From positions 806,001-870,000 of the forward strand of contig NC_020891.1 of NCBI RefSeq assembly GCF_000355695.1: a stretch of DNA of 64,000 bases. Direction: 5' to 3'. Position 1 is the first letter of the stretch, and the number at the start of each line of letters is the position of its first letter. Shown in pieces: positions 22,348 through 30,971 of this stretch. Source of the stretch: Clavibacter nebraskensis NCPPB 2581 (lineage in GTDB: Bacteria; Actinomycetota; Actinomycetes; Actinomycetales; Microbacteriaceae). The notes under the pieces are model-generated. The model saw nothing but the letters and a program-made list of their open reading frames with translations, ran no database searches and was not told the origin of the DNA. Made by a program: the position numbers and the translations under genes.

Positions 22348-23712
22348 ATGGGCCACGCCCTATTCCGACGTCGCTTCGCGGCACCCCTCGCAGCGGTCGG
22401 CATCGCCGGCCTCGCGCTCACGGGCTGCACGGGCGACATCGCGGCCGAGGACGCCGCGGACACCGACTGCTCGCCGTACTCGTCGTACGGCACGTTCGAG
22501 GGGAGCCCCGAGGTCAGCATCGGCGGCACGATCCAGGACGACGAGGCCGACCGGCTCGTCGAGTCCTGGAAGGACTTCGAGTCCTGCACGGGCATCACCG
22601 TGAACTACCAGGGCACCAAGGAGTTCGAGGCGCAGATCGCGGTCCTCGCCGAGGGGCAGTCGGCCCCCGACATCGGCATCATCCCGCAGCCGGGCCTCTT
22701 CAACGTGCTCGCCACGAAGGGCTACCTGCAGCCGGCGCCCGCCGCCGTCGAGGAGAACGTCGACAAGAACTGGTCCACGGACTGGAAGGGCTACGGCACG
22801 GTCGACGGCACCTTCTACGGGGCGCCGCTCATGGCGAGCGTCAAGGGCTACGTCTGGTACTCGCCGAGCGAGTTCAAGGAGAAGGGCTACGAGATCCCGA
22901 AGTCCACCGCCCAGCTCATGGACCTCACGAAGAAGATCGCGGACGAGGGCGACCACAAGCCCTGGTGCGTCGGCATCGGATCCGGCGACGCCACCGGCTG
23001 GCCGGGCACCGACTGGGTCGAGAGCTTCGTCATCCGCCAGTCGGGCGCCGAGACCTACGACAAGTGGGTCACGCACCAGATCCCGTTCAACGACCCGGCC
23101 ATCGTGCAGGCGTTCGACGCGGTCGGCGACATCATCAAGAACCCCGACTACGTCAACGGCGGCCTCGGCGACGTCTCGTCGATCATCTCCACGGAGTTCG
23201 GCGACGCCGGCCTCCCGATCCTCGACGGCGAGTGCTCCCTGCACCACCAGGCCTCGTTCTACGAGGGCTTCTGGAAGAAGGCCGACGGCACCGACGCGAA
23301 GGTCTCGCCCGACGGCGACGTCTACGCGTTCCTCCTGCCGCCCACGAACGAGGGCGACGCGACGACCGTCACCGGCGGCGGCGAGCTCGTCGGCGCCTTC
23401 AAGTCGAGCGACGAGATCACCGCGGTGCTCTCCTACCTCTCGAGCGACACCTGGGCGAACAACCGCGTGAAGCTGGGCGGCGTCATCAGCGCGAACAAGG
23501 GGCTCGACCCCGCGAACGCGTCGAGCGACATCCTCAAGCAGAGCATCGAGATCCTGCAGGACCCGGACGCCACGTTCCGGTTCGACGGCTCGGACCTCAT
23601 GCCCGGCGCGGTCGGCACCGACTCCTTCTGGAAGGGGATCGTCGGCTGGCTGAGCGGCGACTCGACCCAGAAGACGGTCGACGCCATCGAGTCGAGCTGG
23701 CCCGCGTCCTGA
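22348..23712 (+). CDS. Carbohydrate ABC transporter substrate-binding lipoprotein (AglE-like)
   Basis: A 454-residue family 1 extracellular solute-binding protein. Signal peptide with positive N-terminus (RRR) and lipobox LTGC, lipid-linked Cys at about residue 27. The mature part has the FEAQIAVLAEGQSAPDIGI and GYLQPAP features of CUT1 binding proteins, and resembles alpha-glucoside binders. ATG preceded by GAGGAG. First gene of the importer operon; the ATPase is absent and is presumably a shared MsmK-type subunit elsewhere. Confidence 0.88.
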   Translation: MGHALFRRRFAAPLAAVGIAGLALTGCTGDIAAEDAADTDCSPYSSYGTFEGSPEVSIGGTIQDDEADRLVESWKDFESCTGITVNYQGTKEFEAQIAVLAEGQSAPDIGIIPQPGLFNVLATKGYLQPAPAAVEENVDKNWSTDWKGYGTVDGTFYGAPLMASVKGYVWYSPSEFKEKGYEIPKSTAQLMDLTKKIADEGDHKPWCVGIGSGDATGWPGTDWVESFVIRQSGAETYDKWVTHQIPFNDPAIVQAFDAVGDIIKNPDYVNGGLGDVSSIISTEFGDAGLPILDGECSLHHQASFYEGFWKKADGTDAKVSPDGDVYAFLLPPTNEGDATTVTGGGELVGAFKSSDEITAVLSYLSSDTWANNRVKLGGVISANKGLDPANASSDILKQSIEILQDPDATFRFDGSDLMPGAVGTDSFWKGIVGWLSGDSTQKTVDAIESSWPAS

Positions 23713-23782
23713 TCGACGCAGGCTGATCCACCGCCGGCCCTGATCGGGTCGGCATCCGGGCGGGCATCCGTGCCGCCCCTGC

Positions 23783-23810
23783 GGGGCCGCCGCGAACGCG
23801 CGGCGGCCCC
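23783..23810 (+). terminator. Intercistronic hairpin after the binding-protein gene
   Basis: Perfect 12-bp stem ggggccgccgcg/cgcggcggcccc with an AACG tetraloop. It lies between the binding protein and the first permease. It may stop part of the transcription or protect the upstream mRNA, keeping the binding protein in excess. Confidence 0.65.
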
Positions 23811-23847
23811 GTTCCCACATCCCTCCGACCCGAAGGGCGAGACGTCC

Positions 23848-24819
23848 ATGACGACCGCTGATCTGATCGGCAAGATCCTCCAGGTGGTGGTGGCGCTCGC
23901 CGTCTTCGCCGTGGTGATCGGGCTGATCCTCTTCCTCATCGACAAGGCGCCTAAGCGCGGCAAGGACTGGGTGCAGCTGGGCGCCTTCGTGCTCCCCGCG
24001 CTGATCCTGCTCGCCGTCGGCCTCATCTACCCCGCGTTCCGCACGACCCTGCTCGCGTTCCGCGACAACTCGGGGGAGTGGGCCGGGTTCGACAACTTCG
24101 TCTGGATGTTCACCCAGCCGTCCGCGCTCCGCACGCTGCTCAACACCGTCATCTGGGTGGTCTTCGTGCCGCTGCTGTCGACGGCCGTCGGCCTCGCCTA
24201 CGCCGTGTTCATCGACAAGTCGCGCGGCGAGAAGTACTTCAAGGCCCTCGTCTTCATGCCGATGGCGATCTCGTTCGTCGGCGCCGGCATCATCTGGCGC
24301 TTCGTGTACGACTACAAGTCGGGCGACAACGCGCAGATCGGCCTGCTCAACCAGATCCTCGTCTGGATGGGACAGGAGCCCGTGCAGTGGCTGCAGACCT
24401 CGCCCATCAACACGGCGCTGCTCATCATCGTGATGATCTGGATCCAGACGGGCTTCGCCATGGTCGTGCTCTCCGCGAGCATCAAGGGCGTGCCGACCGA
24501 GCAGATCGAGGCCGCGCAGCTCGACGGCACCAACGCCTGGGAGCGGTTCCTCAACGTGACCCTGCCCGGGATCCGCGGCTCGCTCGTGGTGGTGGTCACG
24601 ACCATCTCCATCGCGACGCTCAAGGTGTTCGACATCGTCCGCACCATGACGGCGGGCAACTTCGACACGAGCGTCATCGCCAACGAGATGTATACGCAGG
24701 CGTTCCGCGCCGGCGAGCAGGGTCGCGGCTCGGCGCTCGCGATCGTGTTGTTCCTCATGGTGCTGCCGATCGTCATCTACAACGTCCGCGTCATGAGCAA
24801 GCAGAGGGAGATCCGATGA
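23848..24819 (+). CDS. Sugar ABC transporter permease (AglF-like)
   Basis: A 323-residue CUT1 permease. An extra N-terminal helix (about residues 10-33), typical of alpha-glucoside AglF proteins, precedes the usual six. The ATPase-contact EAA loop reads IEAAQLDGTNAWERFLNVTLPGI (about residues 230-252). It is co-transcribed with the next permease through an ATGA overlap. Confidence 0.88.
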   Translation: MTTADLIGKILQVVVALAVFAVVIGLILFLIDKAPKRGKDWVQLGAFVLPALILLAVGLIYPAFRTTLLAFRDNSGEWAGFDNFVWMFTQPSALRTLLNTVIWVVFVPLLSTAVGLAYAVFIDKSRGEKYFKALVFMPMAISFVGAGIIWRFVYDYKSGDNAQIGLLNQILVWMGQEPVQWLQTSPINTALLIIVMIWIQTGFAMVVLSASIKGVPTEQIEAAQLDGTNAWERFLNVTLPGIRGSLVVVVTTISIATLKVFDIVRTMTAGNFDTSVIANEMYTQAFRAGEQGRGSALAIVLFLMVLPIVIYNVRVMSKQREIR

Positions 24820-25805
24820 GCGTCGCACCCGCCGACCTGCCCGTCGCGGACCGCGGGACGCGTCGCGGCGCCATCGAGCAGGCCGCCTCCGTCGGCGCGA
24901 AGAGCCGCCGTGTCAAGAACCGGCTCACGTCGCGCCGCGCCACGGTCGCCGCGCTCGTCATCGCGGTGCTCTGGACGCTGCCGACCTTCGGCCTGTTCGT
25001 CTCGTCGTTCCGCCCGGCCGGCCTCATCCAGACCACGGGCTGGTGGACGATCTTCCAGAACCCGGGCTTCACGCTCGACAACTACCAGGACGTGCTGCTC
25101 TCCACGTCGCAGTCGTCGCCGCAGCTGGGCTCGTACTTCGTGAACTCGCTCGCCATCGCGATCCCGGCGACGCTGTTCCCGCTGGTCATCGCCTCGATGG
25201 CCGCGTACGCGTTCGCCTGGATCAAGTTCAAGGGCTCGAACTTCCTGTTCGTGCTGATCTTCGCGCTGCAGATCGTGCCGCTGCAGATGGCGCTCATCCC
25301 GCTGCTGCAGATGTTCACGCGCACGCTCCGCCCGCTGCAGGAGGCCGTGCACGGCGTGATCCCGCTCATCCCCGAGCAGGGCTACCTGCCGGTGTGGGTG
25401 GCGCACACGATCTTCGCGCTGCCGCTCGCGATCTTCCTGCTGCACAACTTCATCTCGGAGATCCCGGGCGAGGTCATCGAGGCGGCGCGGGTCGACGGCG
25501 CGAGCCACGGCCAGGTGTTCTTCCGGATCGTGCTGCCGCTCGCGCTCCCCGCGATCGCGTCGTTCGCGATCTTCCAGTTCCTCTGGGTCTGGAACGACCT
25601 GCTGGTGGCGCTGATCTTCTCGGGCGGCACGCCGGACGTGGCACCTCTCACGCAGCGGCTCGCGGAGCTCACGGGCACGCGCGGACAGGACTGGCAGCGG
25701 CTCACGGCCGCCGCGTTCGTCTCGCTCATCGTCCCGCTGATCGTGTTCTTCAGCCTCCAGCGGTACTTCGTGCGGGGTCTGCTGGCGGGATCCACCAAGG
25801 GCTGA
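24816..25805 (+). CDS. Sugar ABC transporter permease (AglG-like)
   Basis: A 329-residue CUT1 second permease. It has an N-terminal cytoplasmic stretch of about 45 residues and six helices; the EAA loop is VIEAARVDGASHGQVFFRIVLPL. Its ATG overlaps the stop of the first permease. Together they form the membrane channel for the sugar captured by the lipoprotein. Confidence 0.88.
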   Translation: MSVAPADLPVADRGTRRGAIEQAASVGAKSRRVKNRLTSRRATVAALVIAVLWTLPTFGLFVSSFRPAGLIQTTGWWTIFQNPGFTLDNYQDVLLSTSQSSPQLGSYFVNSLAIAIPATLFPLVIASMAAYAFAWIKFKGSNFLFVLIFALQIVPLQMALIPLLQMFTRTLRPLQEAVHGVIPLIPEQGYLPVWVAHTIFALPLAIFLLHNFISEIPGEVIEAARVDGASHGQVFFRIVLPLALPAIASFAIFQFLWVWNDLLVALIFSGGTPDVAPLTQRLAELTGTRGQDWQRLTAAAFVSLIVPLIVFFSLQRYFVRGLLAGSTKG

Positions 25806-25905
25806 TCGGCCACCGTCCGACCCGGCCCGGTCGTCCGCTCGCGCGGGTGGCCGGGCCGTCGCCATGCCCCGCGCTGCCGTGGTCGGGAGCGATCCCCCAC
25901 GGGCG

Positions 25906-25911
25906 TAAAAT
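25906..25911 (+). promoter_or_regulatory. -10 box TAAAAT of a leaderless start
   Basis: TAAAAT followed by seven bases and the ATG of the ABC exporter. The short distance and lack of a Shine-Dalgarno indicate a leaderless mRNA. Confidence 0.6.
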
Positions 25912-25918
25912 CGCCGGA

Positions 25919-27808
25919 ATGACGAGGATGGGCGACATCGCCGCGGGCGGCGGGATGCGCGGAGGCGGCGGACGCCGCGGGCGGGTGAGCGCGGCCGACG
26001 CCGAGGCCCAGCGCAAGGCCAACGCCGAGGCGCCGCGCGTCGAGAACCTGCTGGGCCGGATCGCGGAGCTGTTCCGTCCGCACCGCCGGGCGCTGGTCCT
26101 CACGATCGCGCTCGTGCTGGTCGGCGCGGGCCTCACGGTGGTGCCGCCGCTGCTCACGCAGCAGGCCTTCGACCGCGGGCTCTTCCCGCCGACGGGCGGA
26201 CCCGACATCCCCGTGCTGGTCGAGCTCGTCGGGATCATGATCGCCATCTGGGTCGCGGGCGCCGGACTCGGCGTCTGGCAGACGTACCTCACCGCCACGG
26301 TCGGCAACCGGGTCATGGGATCCATGCGCGTCGACCTGTTCCGCCACCTGCAGGGCATGGAGCTTGGCTTCTTCACGCGCACGAAGACGGGCGTGATCCA
26401 GTCCCGCCTGCAGAACGACGTGGGCGGCGTGGCGGCCGTCCTCACCAACACGGTCTCGAGCGTGCTCGGCAACACCGTGACCGTGATCGCGGCGCTCGTG
26501 GCGATGCTCGTGCTCAACTGGCAGCTCACGCTCGTGGCGGTAGTGCTCATGCCCGTGCTCGTGATCGCGCAGCGGCGCGTGGGCCAGGTCCGGGCGCGGA
26601 TCGCGTCGAAGACGCAGGAGTCGCTGTCCGACATGACGGCGATCACGCAGGAGACGCTGTCGGTGTCCGGCATCCTGCTCTCGAAGAGCTTCAACCGGCA
26701 GGCCGCGGAGACCGCGCGCTACGAGGCCGAGAACCGCACGCAGATCCGGCTGCAGGTGAGCCAGCAGATGAGCGGCCAGTGGTTCTTCGCGCTCGTGCAG
26801 ATCTTCCTGTCGATCATCCCGGCCATCGTCTACGTGGTCGCGGGCTTCCTCATCACGGGCGGCGTCAGCGTCACGGCGGGCACCATCGTCGCGTTCACGA
26901 CCGTGCAGGCGCGCCTCATGTGGCCGCTCATCGGGCTGATGCGCGTGGCGCTCGACCTGCAGACCTCGGGCGCGCTGTTCGCCCGGATCTTCGAGTACCT
27001 CGACCTCGAGCCCGCCATCCGCGACCGGCACGACGCGCGCCAGGTGGTCCGGGGTCCGGCGCTCGGCCGGGTGGCCTTCGACGACGTGCGCTTCTCCTAC
27101 CCCGACACGCGCGCAGGCGACAGGCCGACGCTCGACGGCATGTCGTTCGCGATCGAGCCGGGCCAGTTCGCCGCGTTCGTCGGCCCGTCGGGCGCGGGCA
27201 AGACGACGGTGTCGTACCTGATCCCGCGCTTCCACGACGTGACCGGCGGCCGCGTGCTCTTCTCGGGCGAGGACGTGCGCGACCTCGAGCAGGAGTCGCT
27301 GCTGGAGAACATCGGCATCGTCAGCCAGGAGACGTACCTCTTCCACGCGACCATCGGCGAGAACCTCCGCTACGCGTGTCCCGACGCCACGCAGGAGCAG
27401 ATCGAGCAGGCGGCGCGGGCGGCGAACATCCACCCGACCATCGAGTCGTTCCCCGACGGCTACGACACGCTCGTGGGGGAGCGCGGCTACCGGCTGTCCG
27501 GCGGCGAGAAGCAGCGCATCGCCATCGCGCGCGTGCTGCTCAAGGACCCGGCCGTGCTGATCCTCGACGAGGCCACGAGCGCGCTCGACGCGATCTCGGA
27601 GCGCGTCGTGCAGCAGGCCCTCGACACCGCGTCGCGCGGCCGCACGACCATCGCCATCGCGCACCGGCTGTCGACCGTGGTCGACGCCGACGTGATCTTC
27701 GTGGTCGTCGCCGGCCGCATCGTCGAGCAGGGCACGCACGTGGAGCTGCTGGCCCGCCGCGGCGAGTACGCGCGGCTGTACAGCGACCAGCGCACCGAGG
27801 CCGCCTGA
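25919..27808 (+). CDS. ABC exporter, fused membrane and ATPase domains
   Basis: A 629-residue half-transporter of the multidrug/lipid exporter class. After a Gly/Arg-rich cytoplasmic head come six helices (about residues 60-340), then the ATPase with Walker A VGPSGAGKTT, signature LSGGEKQR, Walker B LILDEATSALD and the H-loop IAHRLST. It probably works as a homodimer. No partner gene is adjacent, and the substrate is unknown. Start choice: first ATG after the -10 box; an ATG three codons later is an alternative. Confidence 0.88.
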   Translation: MTRMGDIAAGGGMRGGGGRRGRVSAADAEAQRKANAEAPRVENLLGRIAELFRPHRRALVLTIALVLVGAGLTVVPPLLTQQAFDRGLFPPTGGPDIPVLVELVGIMIAIWVAGAGLGVWQTYLTATVGNRVMGSMRVDLFRHLQGMELGFFTRTKTGVIQSRLQNDVGGVAAVLTNTVSSVLGNTVTVIAALVAMLVLNWQLTLVAVVLMPVLVIAQRRVGQVRARIASKTQESLSDMTAITQETLSVSGILLSKSFNRQAAETARYEAENRTQIRLQVSQQMSGQWFFALVQIFLSIIPAIVYVVAGFLITGGVSVTAGTIVAFTTVQARLMWPLIGLMRVALDLQTSGALFARIFEYLDLEPAIRDRHDARQVVRGPALGRVAFDDVRFSYPDTRAGDRPTLDGMSFAIEPGQFAAFVGPSGAGKTTVSYLIPRFHDVTGGRVLFSGEDVRDLEQESLLENIGIVSQETYLFHATIGENLRYACPDATQEQIEQAARAANIHPTIESFPDGYDTLVGERGYRLSGGEKQRIAIARVLLKDPAVLILDEATSALDAISERVVQQALDTASRGRTTIAIAHRLSTVVDADVIFVVVAGRIVEQGTHVELLARRGEYARLYSDQRTEAA

Positions 27809-27840
27809 CCCGCGGACTCGAACGGCACCCGGGCGACGCA

Positions 27841-27873
27841 GCACCGCCCGCCCGCGAGGCGGACGGGCGGTGC
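27841..27873. terminator. Convergent terminator ABC exporter / DUF305 gene
   Basis: A 15-bp stem with one mismatch (gcaccgcccgcccgc / gcggacgggcggtgc) and a GAG loop between two convergent genes. Confidence 0.75.
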
Positions 27874-27884
27874 GGCGGGACGGC

Positions 27885-28640
27885 TCAGGAACGGGCGTCG
27901 AGGAGCTGTTGCATGTAGAGGATCTCCTTGTCCTGGATCATCACCATGCCGTTGGCGAGGTCCGTGACGAGGGGGTTCCGCGACCGGTCGAGGAGCGCCT
28001 GCGCCATCTCGACGCCGCCGCGGTGGTGGGCGATCATCAGCGTGAGGAACTTCCGCTCCGCCGCCACGCCCGTGAGCCCCTGCAGCTCGTCGAGGTCGGC
28101 CTGCGACGCGAGGCCCGGCATCGTCGCGCCGGGGGTCATGTCCATCGATGAGTGGTCGGTCTTCCCGTCGAGGGTCGGCAGCGTCATCCAGGTCATGCGC
28201 GGCTGCGACGGCGCCTGGTCGAGGCCCCACGACGTGAGGAACGCGTACATCTGGCCCGCCTGCTGGGCCTGCGCCTGCGCGATGTCCTGCGCGATGAGCT
28301 TGACCTCGGGGTCGTCCGTGCGGTCGATGATCATGAGCGACATCTGCACGGCCTGCTCGTGGTGCACCTGCATGTCGCGGGAGAAGCCGGCCTCCGCGCT
28401 GTTCGTGCTGGGCGTGAGCGCCGACACGGGAGCGGTGACGCGGCCGACGAGCAGCCCGGCGACCACGAGGGCCACCGCGACGATGCCCGCGGCGAGGCCG
28501 ATGCGGATCCGGCGCCCGCGGGCGCGCGACTCCTCGCCATGCGCGACGAGGCCCTCGAGCTCGTCCTCGCGGATGTCGTCGTCCACGACGACGTCGCCCT
28601 CGTCGGGGCGGTCGGATGCGCCTGTGCCGCGATCGGTCAC
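27885..28640 (-). CDS. DUF305 membrane-anchored protein
   Basis: A 251-residue protein with an acidic cytoplasmic N-terminus, one helix (about residues 50-72) and an exported DUF305 domain. The domain shows FSRDMQVHHEQAVQMSLM and FLTLMIAHHRGGVEMAQALL, the paired His/Met motifs that suggest metal (often copper) binding. Met-rich segments (MTWMTLP, SSMDMTPG) support this. The GTG start lies two bases after the stop of the DUF3105 gene, so the two genes are co-expressed. Confidence 0.87.
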   Translation of the reverse strand: MTDRGTGASDRPDEGDVVVDDDIREDELEGLVAHGEESRARGRRIRIGLAAGIVAVALVVAGLLVGRVTAPVSALTPSTNSAEAGFSRDMQVHHEQAVQMSLMIIDRTDDPEVKLIAQDIAQAQAQQAGQMYAFLTSWGLDQAPSQPRMTWMTLPTLDGKTDHSSMDMTPGATMPGLASQADLDELQGLTGVAAERKFLTLMIAHHRGGVEMAQALLDRSRNPLVTDLANGMVMIQDKEILYMQQLLDARS

Positions 28641-28642
28641 GG

Positions 28643-29386
28643 TCAGTCGACCCGGCCCTCGCCCTCGAGGGCGCCGGTGCACGCGGCGCCGGCCTCGGGG
28701 GCGTTCGGGCTCTTCCAGTACTTGGCCATGAAGTCCTTGATGCGCTGGTCGTCGATCGAGTCGACCTTCACCTGCGCGCCCCACGCGGACAGCGCGATGG
28801 GGGTGTCGAGGCCCTCGTAGGGCGACATCGTGACGTAGCCGCCGAACGACTCCGCGTACTTCTGCAGCTTCGACAGATCGTCGCCCGTGATCTTCGCGGC
28901 GTCGTACGTGATCCACACGGCCCCGTGCTCGAGGTCGTGCACCGCGTTCTCGTTGGGCTGCGGCTGGTCGTAGACGCCGCAGTTCAGCCACATGGGGTTG
29001 TGCTCGCCGCCGGCGGGCGGGCTCATGCCGTCGTACAGACCGGCGTAGTCGACCGGGGTCTGCACGTGCGTGCTGGGCAGGGAGTCCCAGGTGCGGAGGC
29101 CCTCGATCGAGATGTCGGCCGGATCCTGCTTCGGGGTGCCGCTCGAGACGACCACGCCGATCACGACGGCGACGACCGCGACGGCGGCCACGGATCCCGT
29201 GATGATGCCGATGAGGCGGTTGCGGCGCGCGCGGTCCTGCTGCTTCTTCAGCGCCGCCACCTTCTCGGCACGGCGGGCCTCGCGCTGCTGCTTGACCGTG
29301 AGGTCCTTCTGGGCCTGCTTGGCGGTCGGCGGGACAGGCCGTCCGCTCTCGTCGCCGGAGGGCGTGGTGTCGTCGCGTCGCGCCAC
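28643..29386 (-). CDS. DUF3105 membrane-anchored protein
   Basis: A 247-residue protein with a charged coiled-coil-like head (residues about 20-60), a single helix (about 68-90) and an exported DUF3105 domain. The conserved core MWLNCGVYDQP, HDLEHGAVWITYD and a C-terminal Cys are all present. DUF3105 and DUF305 genes often stand together in actinobacteria; a role in copper or redox handling at the cell surface is plausible but unproven. GTG start chosen because an AAGGA site precedes it. Confidence 0.85.
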   Translation of the reverse strand: MARRDDTTPSGDESGRPVPPTAKQAQKDLTVKQQREARRAEKVAALKKQQDRARRNRLIGIITGSVAAVAVVAVVIGVVVSSGTPKQDPADISIEGLRTWDSLPSTHVQTPVDYAGLYDGMSPPAGGEHNPMWLNCGVYDQPQPNENAVHDLEHGAVWITYDAAKITGDDLSKLQKYAESFGGYVTMSPYEGLDTPIALSAWGAQVKVDSIDDQRIKDFMAKYWKSPNAPEAGAACTGALEGEGRVD

Positions 29387-29420
29387 GGAGGGTCCTTCTC
29401 TGCTGGGGGATCGTTCGTCC

Positions 29421-29426
29421 AGGGTA
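29421..29426 (-). promoter_or_regulatory. Possible -10 (TACCCT) of the DUF3105-DUF305 operon
   Basis: On the minus strand TACCCT lies about 35 bases before the start codon. No clear -35. The element is weak and offered as a candidate only. Confidence 0.35.
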
Positions 29427-29473
29427 TCGGCCCGGCCTGGGCGGACCCTGCTCGCGTCCGCGCCCGATGCCCC

Positions 29474-29502
29474 GTAACACGGCGGAGGCACGCGCCTACA
29501 CT
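29474..29502 (+). promoter_or_regulatory. Promoter of the transsulfuration genes
   Basis: GTAACA and TACACT separated by 17 bases, about 55 bases before the cystathionine beta-synthase start. It faces away from the DUF3105 gene. Confidence 0.55.
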
Positions 29503-29556
29503 GGACGGGCGGGGCCCACCGGACCGCACACCTCGTAGCCGGGAGCGCCACCTCAC

Positions 29557-30921
29557 GTGAAGTACGCCGACACGATCCTCGACCTGATCGGGAACACCCC
29601 GCTCGTGAAGCTCAACAAGGTGGTCGAGGGGATCTCGGCGACCGTGCTCGTGAAGGTCGAGTACCTGAACCCGGGCGGCAGCGCCAAGGACCGCATCGCG
29701 ACGCGCATCATCGACGCCGCCGAGCGCGACGGGAAGCTGAAGCCGGGCGGCACCATCGTCGAGCCCACCTCCGGCAACACCGGCGTCGGCCTCGCCCTCG
29801 TCGCGCAGCAGCGCGGCTACCGCTGCGTGTTCGTGCTGCCGGACAAGGTCGGCGAGGACAAGCGCAACGTACTGACGGCCTACGGCGCCGAGATCGTGGT
29901 CACGCCCACCTCGGTCGCGCCCGACCACCCCGACTCCTACTACTCGGTGAGCGACCGGCTCGCGCGCGAGATCCCCGGCGCCTTCAAGCCCGACCAGTAC
30001 TCCAACCCCAACGGGCCGCTCAGCCACTACGAGACCACGGGTCCCGAGATCTGGCGCGACACCGAGGGCGAGATCACCCACTTCGTCGCGGGCGTCGGCA
30101 CCGGCGGCACCATCAGCGGCGTCGGTCGCTACCTCAAGGAGGTGTCGGAGGGGCGCGTCCGCATCGTCGGCGCCGACCCCGAGGGATCCGTCTACTCCGG
30201 CGGCACCGGTCGCCCGTACCTCGTCGAGGGCGTGGGCGAGGACTTCTGGCCAGCCGCCTACGACCCCGACGTGGTCGACGAGGTCATCGCCTCGAGCGAC
30301 CAGGAGTCGTTCGACATGACCCTGCGGCTCGCGCGCGAGGAGGGCCTTCTGGTCGGCGGATCCAGCGGCATGGCCGTCGTCTCCGCGCTCAAGGCCGCGA
30401 AGCACCTGGGCCCCGACGACGTGATGGTGATCCTGCTGCCCGACGGCGGCCGCGGCTACCTCGGCAAGATCTTCAACGAGAAGTGGATGCAGTCGTACGG
30501 CTTCGCGCGCGTCAACGGCCAGCGCACGGTCGCCGACGTGATGAGCGCCAAGACCGGCAGCCTGCCCGACCTCGTGCACGCGCACCCGAACGACACCATC
30601 CGCGACGCGATCCGCATCATGACCGAGTACGACGTCTCGCAGCTGCCCGTCCTCTCGGCCGAGCCGCCCGTGGTCATGGGCGAGGTCGCGGGCGCGGTCG
30701 ACGAGCGCAGCCTGCTCGAGCTCGTGTTCAGCGGCCGCGCGCAGCTGTCCGACCAGGTCGGCCCGTTCACGGGCGACGCGTTCGGCCTCATCGGCGTGAA
30801 CGAGACCGTGCCCGACGCGTGGAGCGCGCTCGGATCCGCCGACGCCCTGATGGTGAGCGACGGCGGCAAGCCCGTGGGCGTGCTCACGCGGCACGACCTC
30901 CTCACCTACCTCAGCGACTGA
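29557..30921 (+). CDS. cbs: Cystathionine beta-synthase
   Basis: PLP enzyme condensing homocysteine (or O-acetylserine in related enzymes) with serine. The 454-residue protein has PLP-lysine motif NPGGSAKDRIA, the EPTSGNTGVGLAL substrate loop, GVGTGGTISGVGRYLKE phosphate loop, and two C-terminal CBS domains (about residues 330-454). The CBS domains favour cystathionine beta-synthase over cysteine synthase. GTG start. A gamma-synthase/lyase gene follows after 50 bases, completing transsulfuration. Confidence 0.93.
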   Translation: MKYADTILDLIGNTPLVKLNKVVEGISATVLVKVEYLNPGGSAKDRIATRIIDAAERDGKLKPGGTIVEPTSGNTGVGLALVAQQRGYRCVFVLPDKVGEDKRNVLTAYGAEIVVTPTSVAPDHPDSYYSVSDRLAREIPGAFKPDQYSNPNGPLSHYETTGPEIWRDTEGEITHFVAGVGTGGTISGVGRYLKEVSEGRVRIVGADPEGSVYSGGTGRPYLVEGVGEDFWPAAYDPDVVDEVIASSDQESFDMTLRLAREEGLLVGGSSGMAVVSALKAAKHLGPDDVMVILLPDGGRGYLGKIFNEKWMQSYGFARVNGQRTVADVMSAKTGSLPDLVHAHPNDTIRDAIRIMTEYDVSQLPVLSAEPPVVMGEVAGAVDERSLLELVFSGRAQLSDQVGPFTGDAFGLIGVNETVPDAWSALGSADALMVSDGGKPVGVLTRHDLLTYLSD

Positions 30922-30971
30922 TCCGCCCGCCCTCCGGCCCGCGCATCCCCCCACCACAGAGACGAGTCCCC

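Noticed and set aside
29427..29556. SAM-responsive riboswitch before the transsulfuration genes
   Set aside because: The untranslated leader is only about 50 bases with no SAM-I or SAM-II like conserved core.
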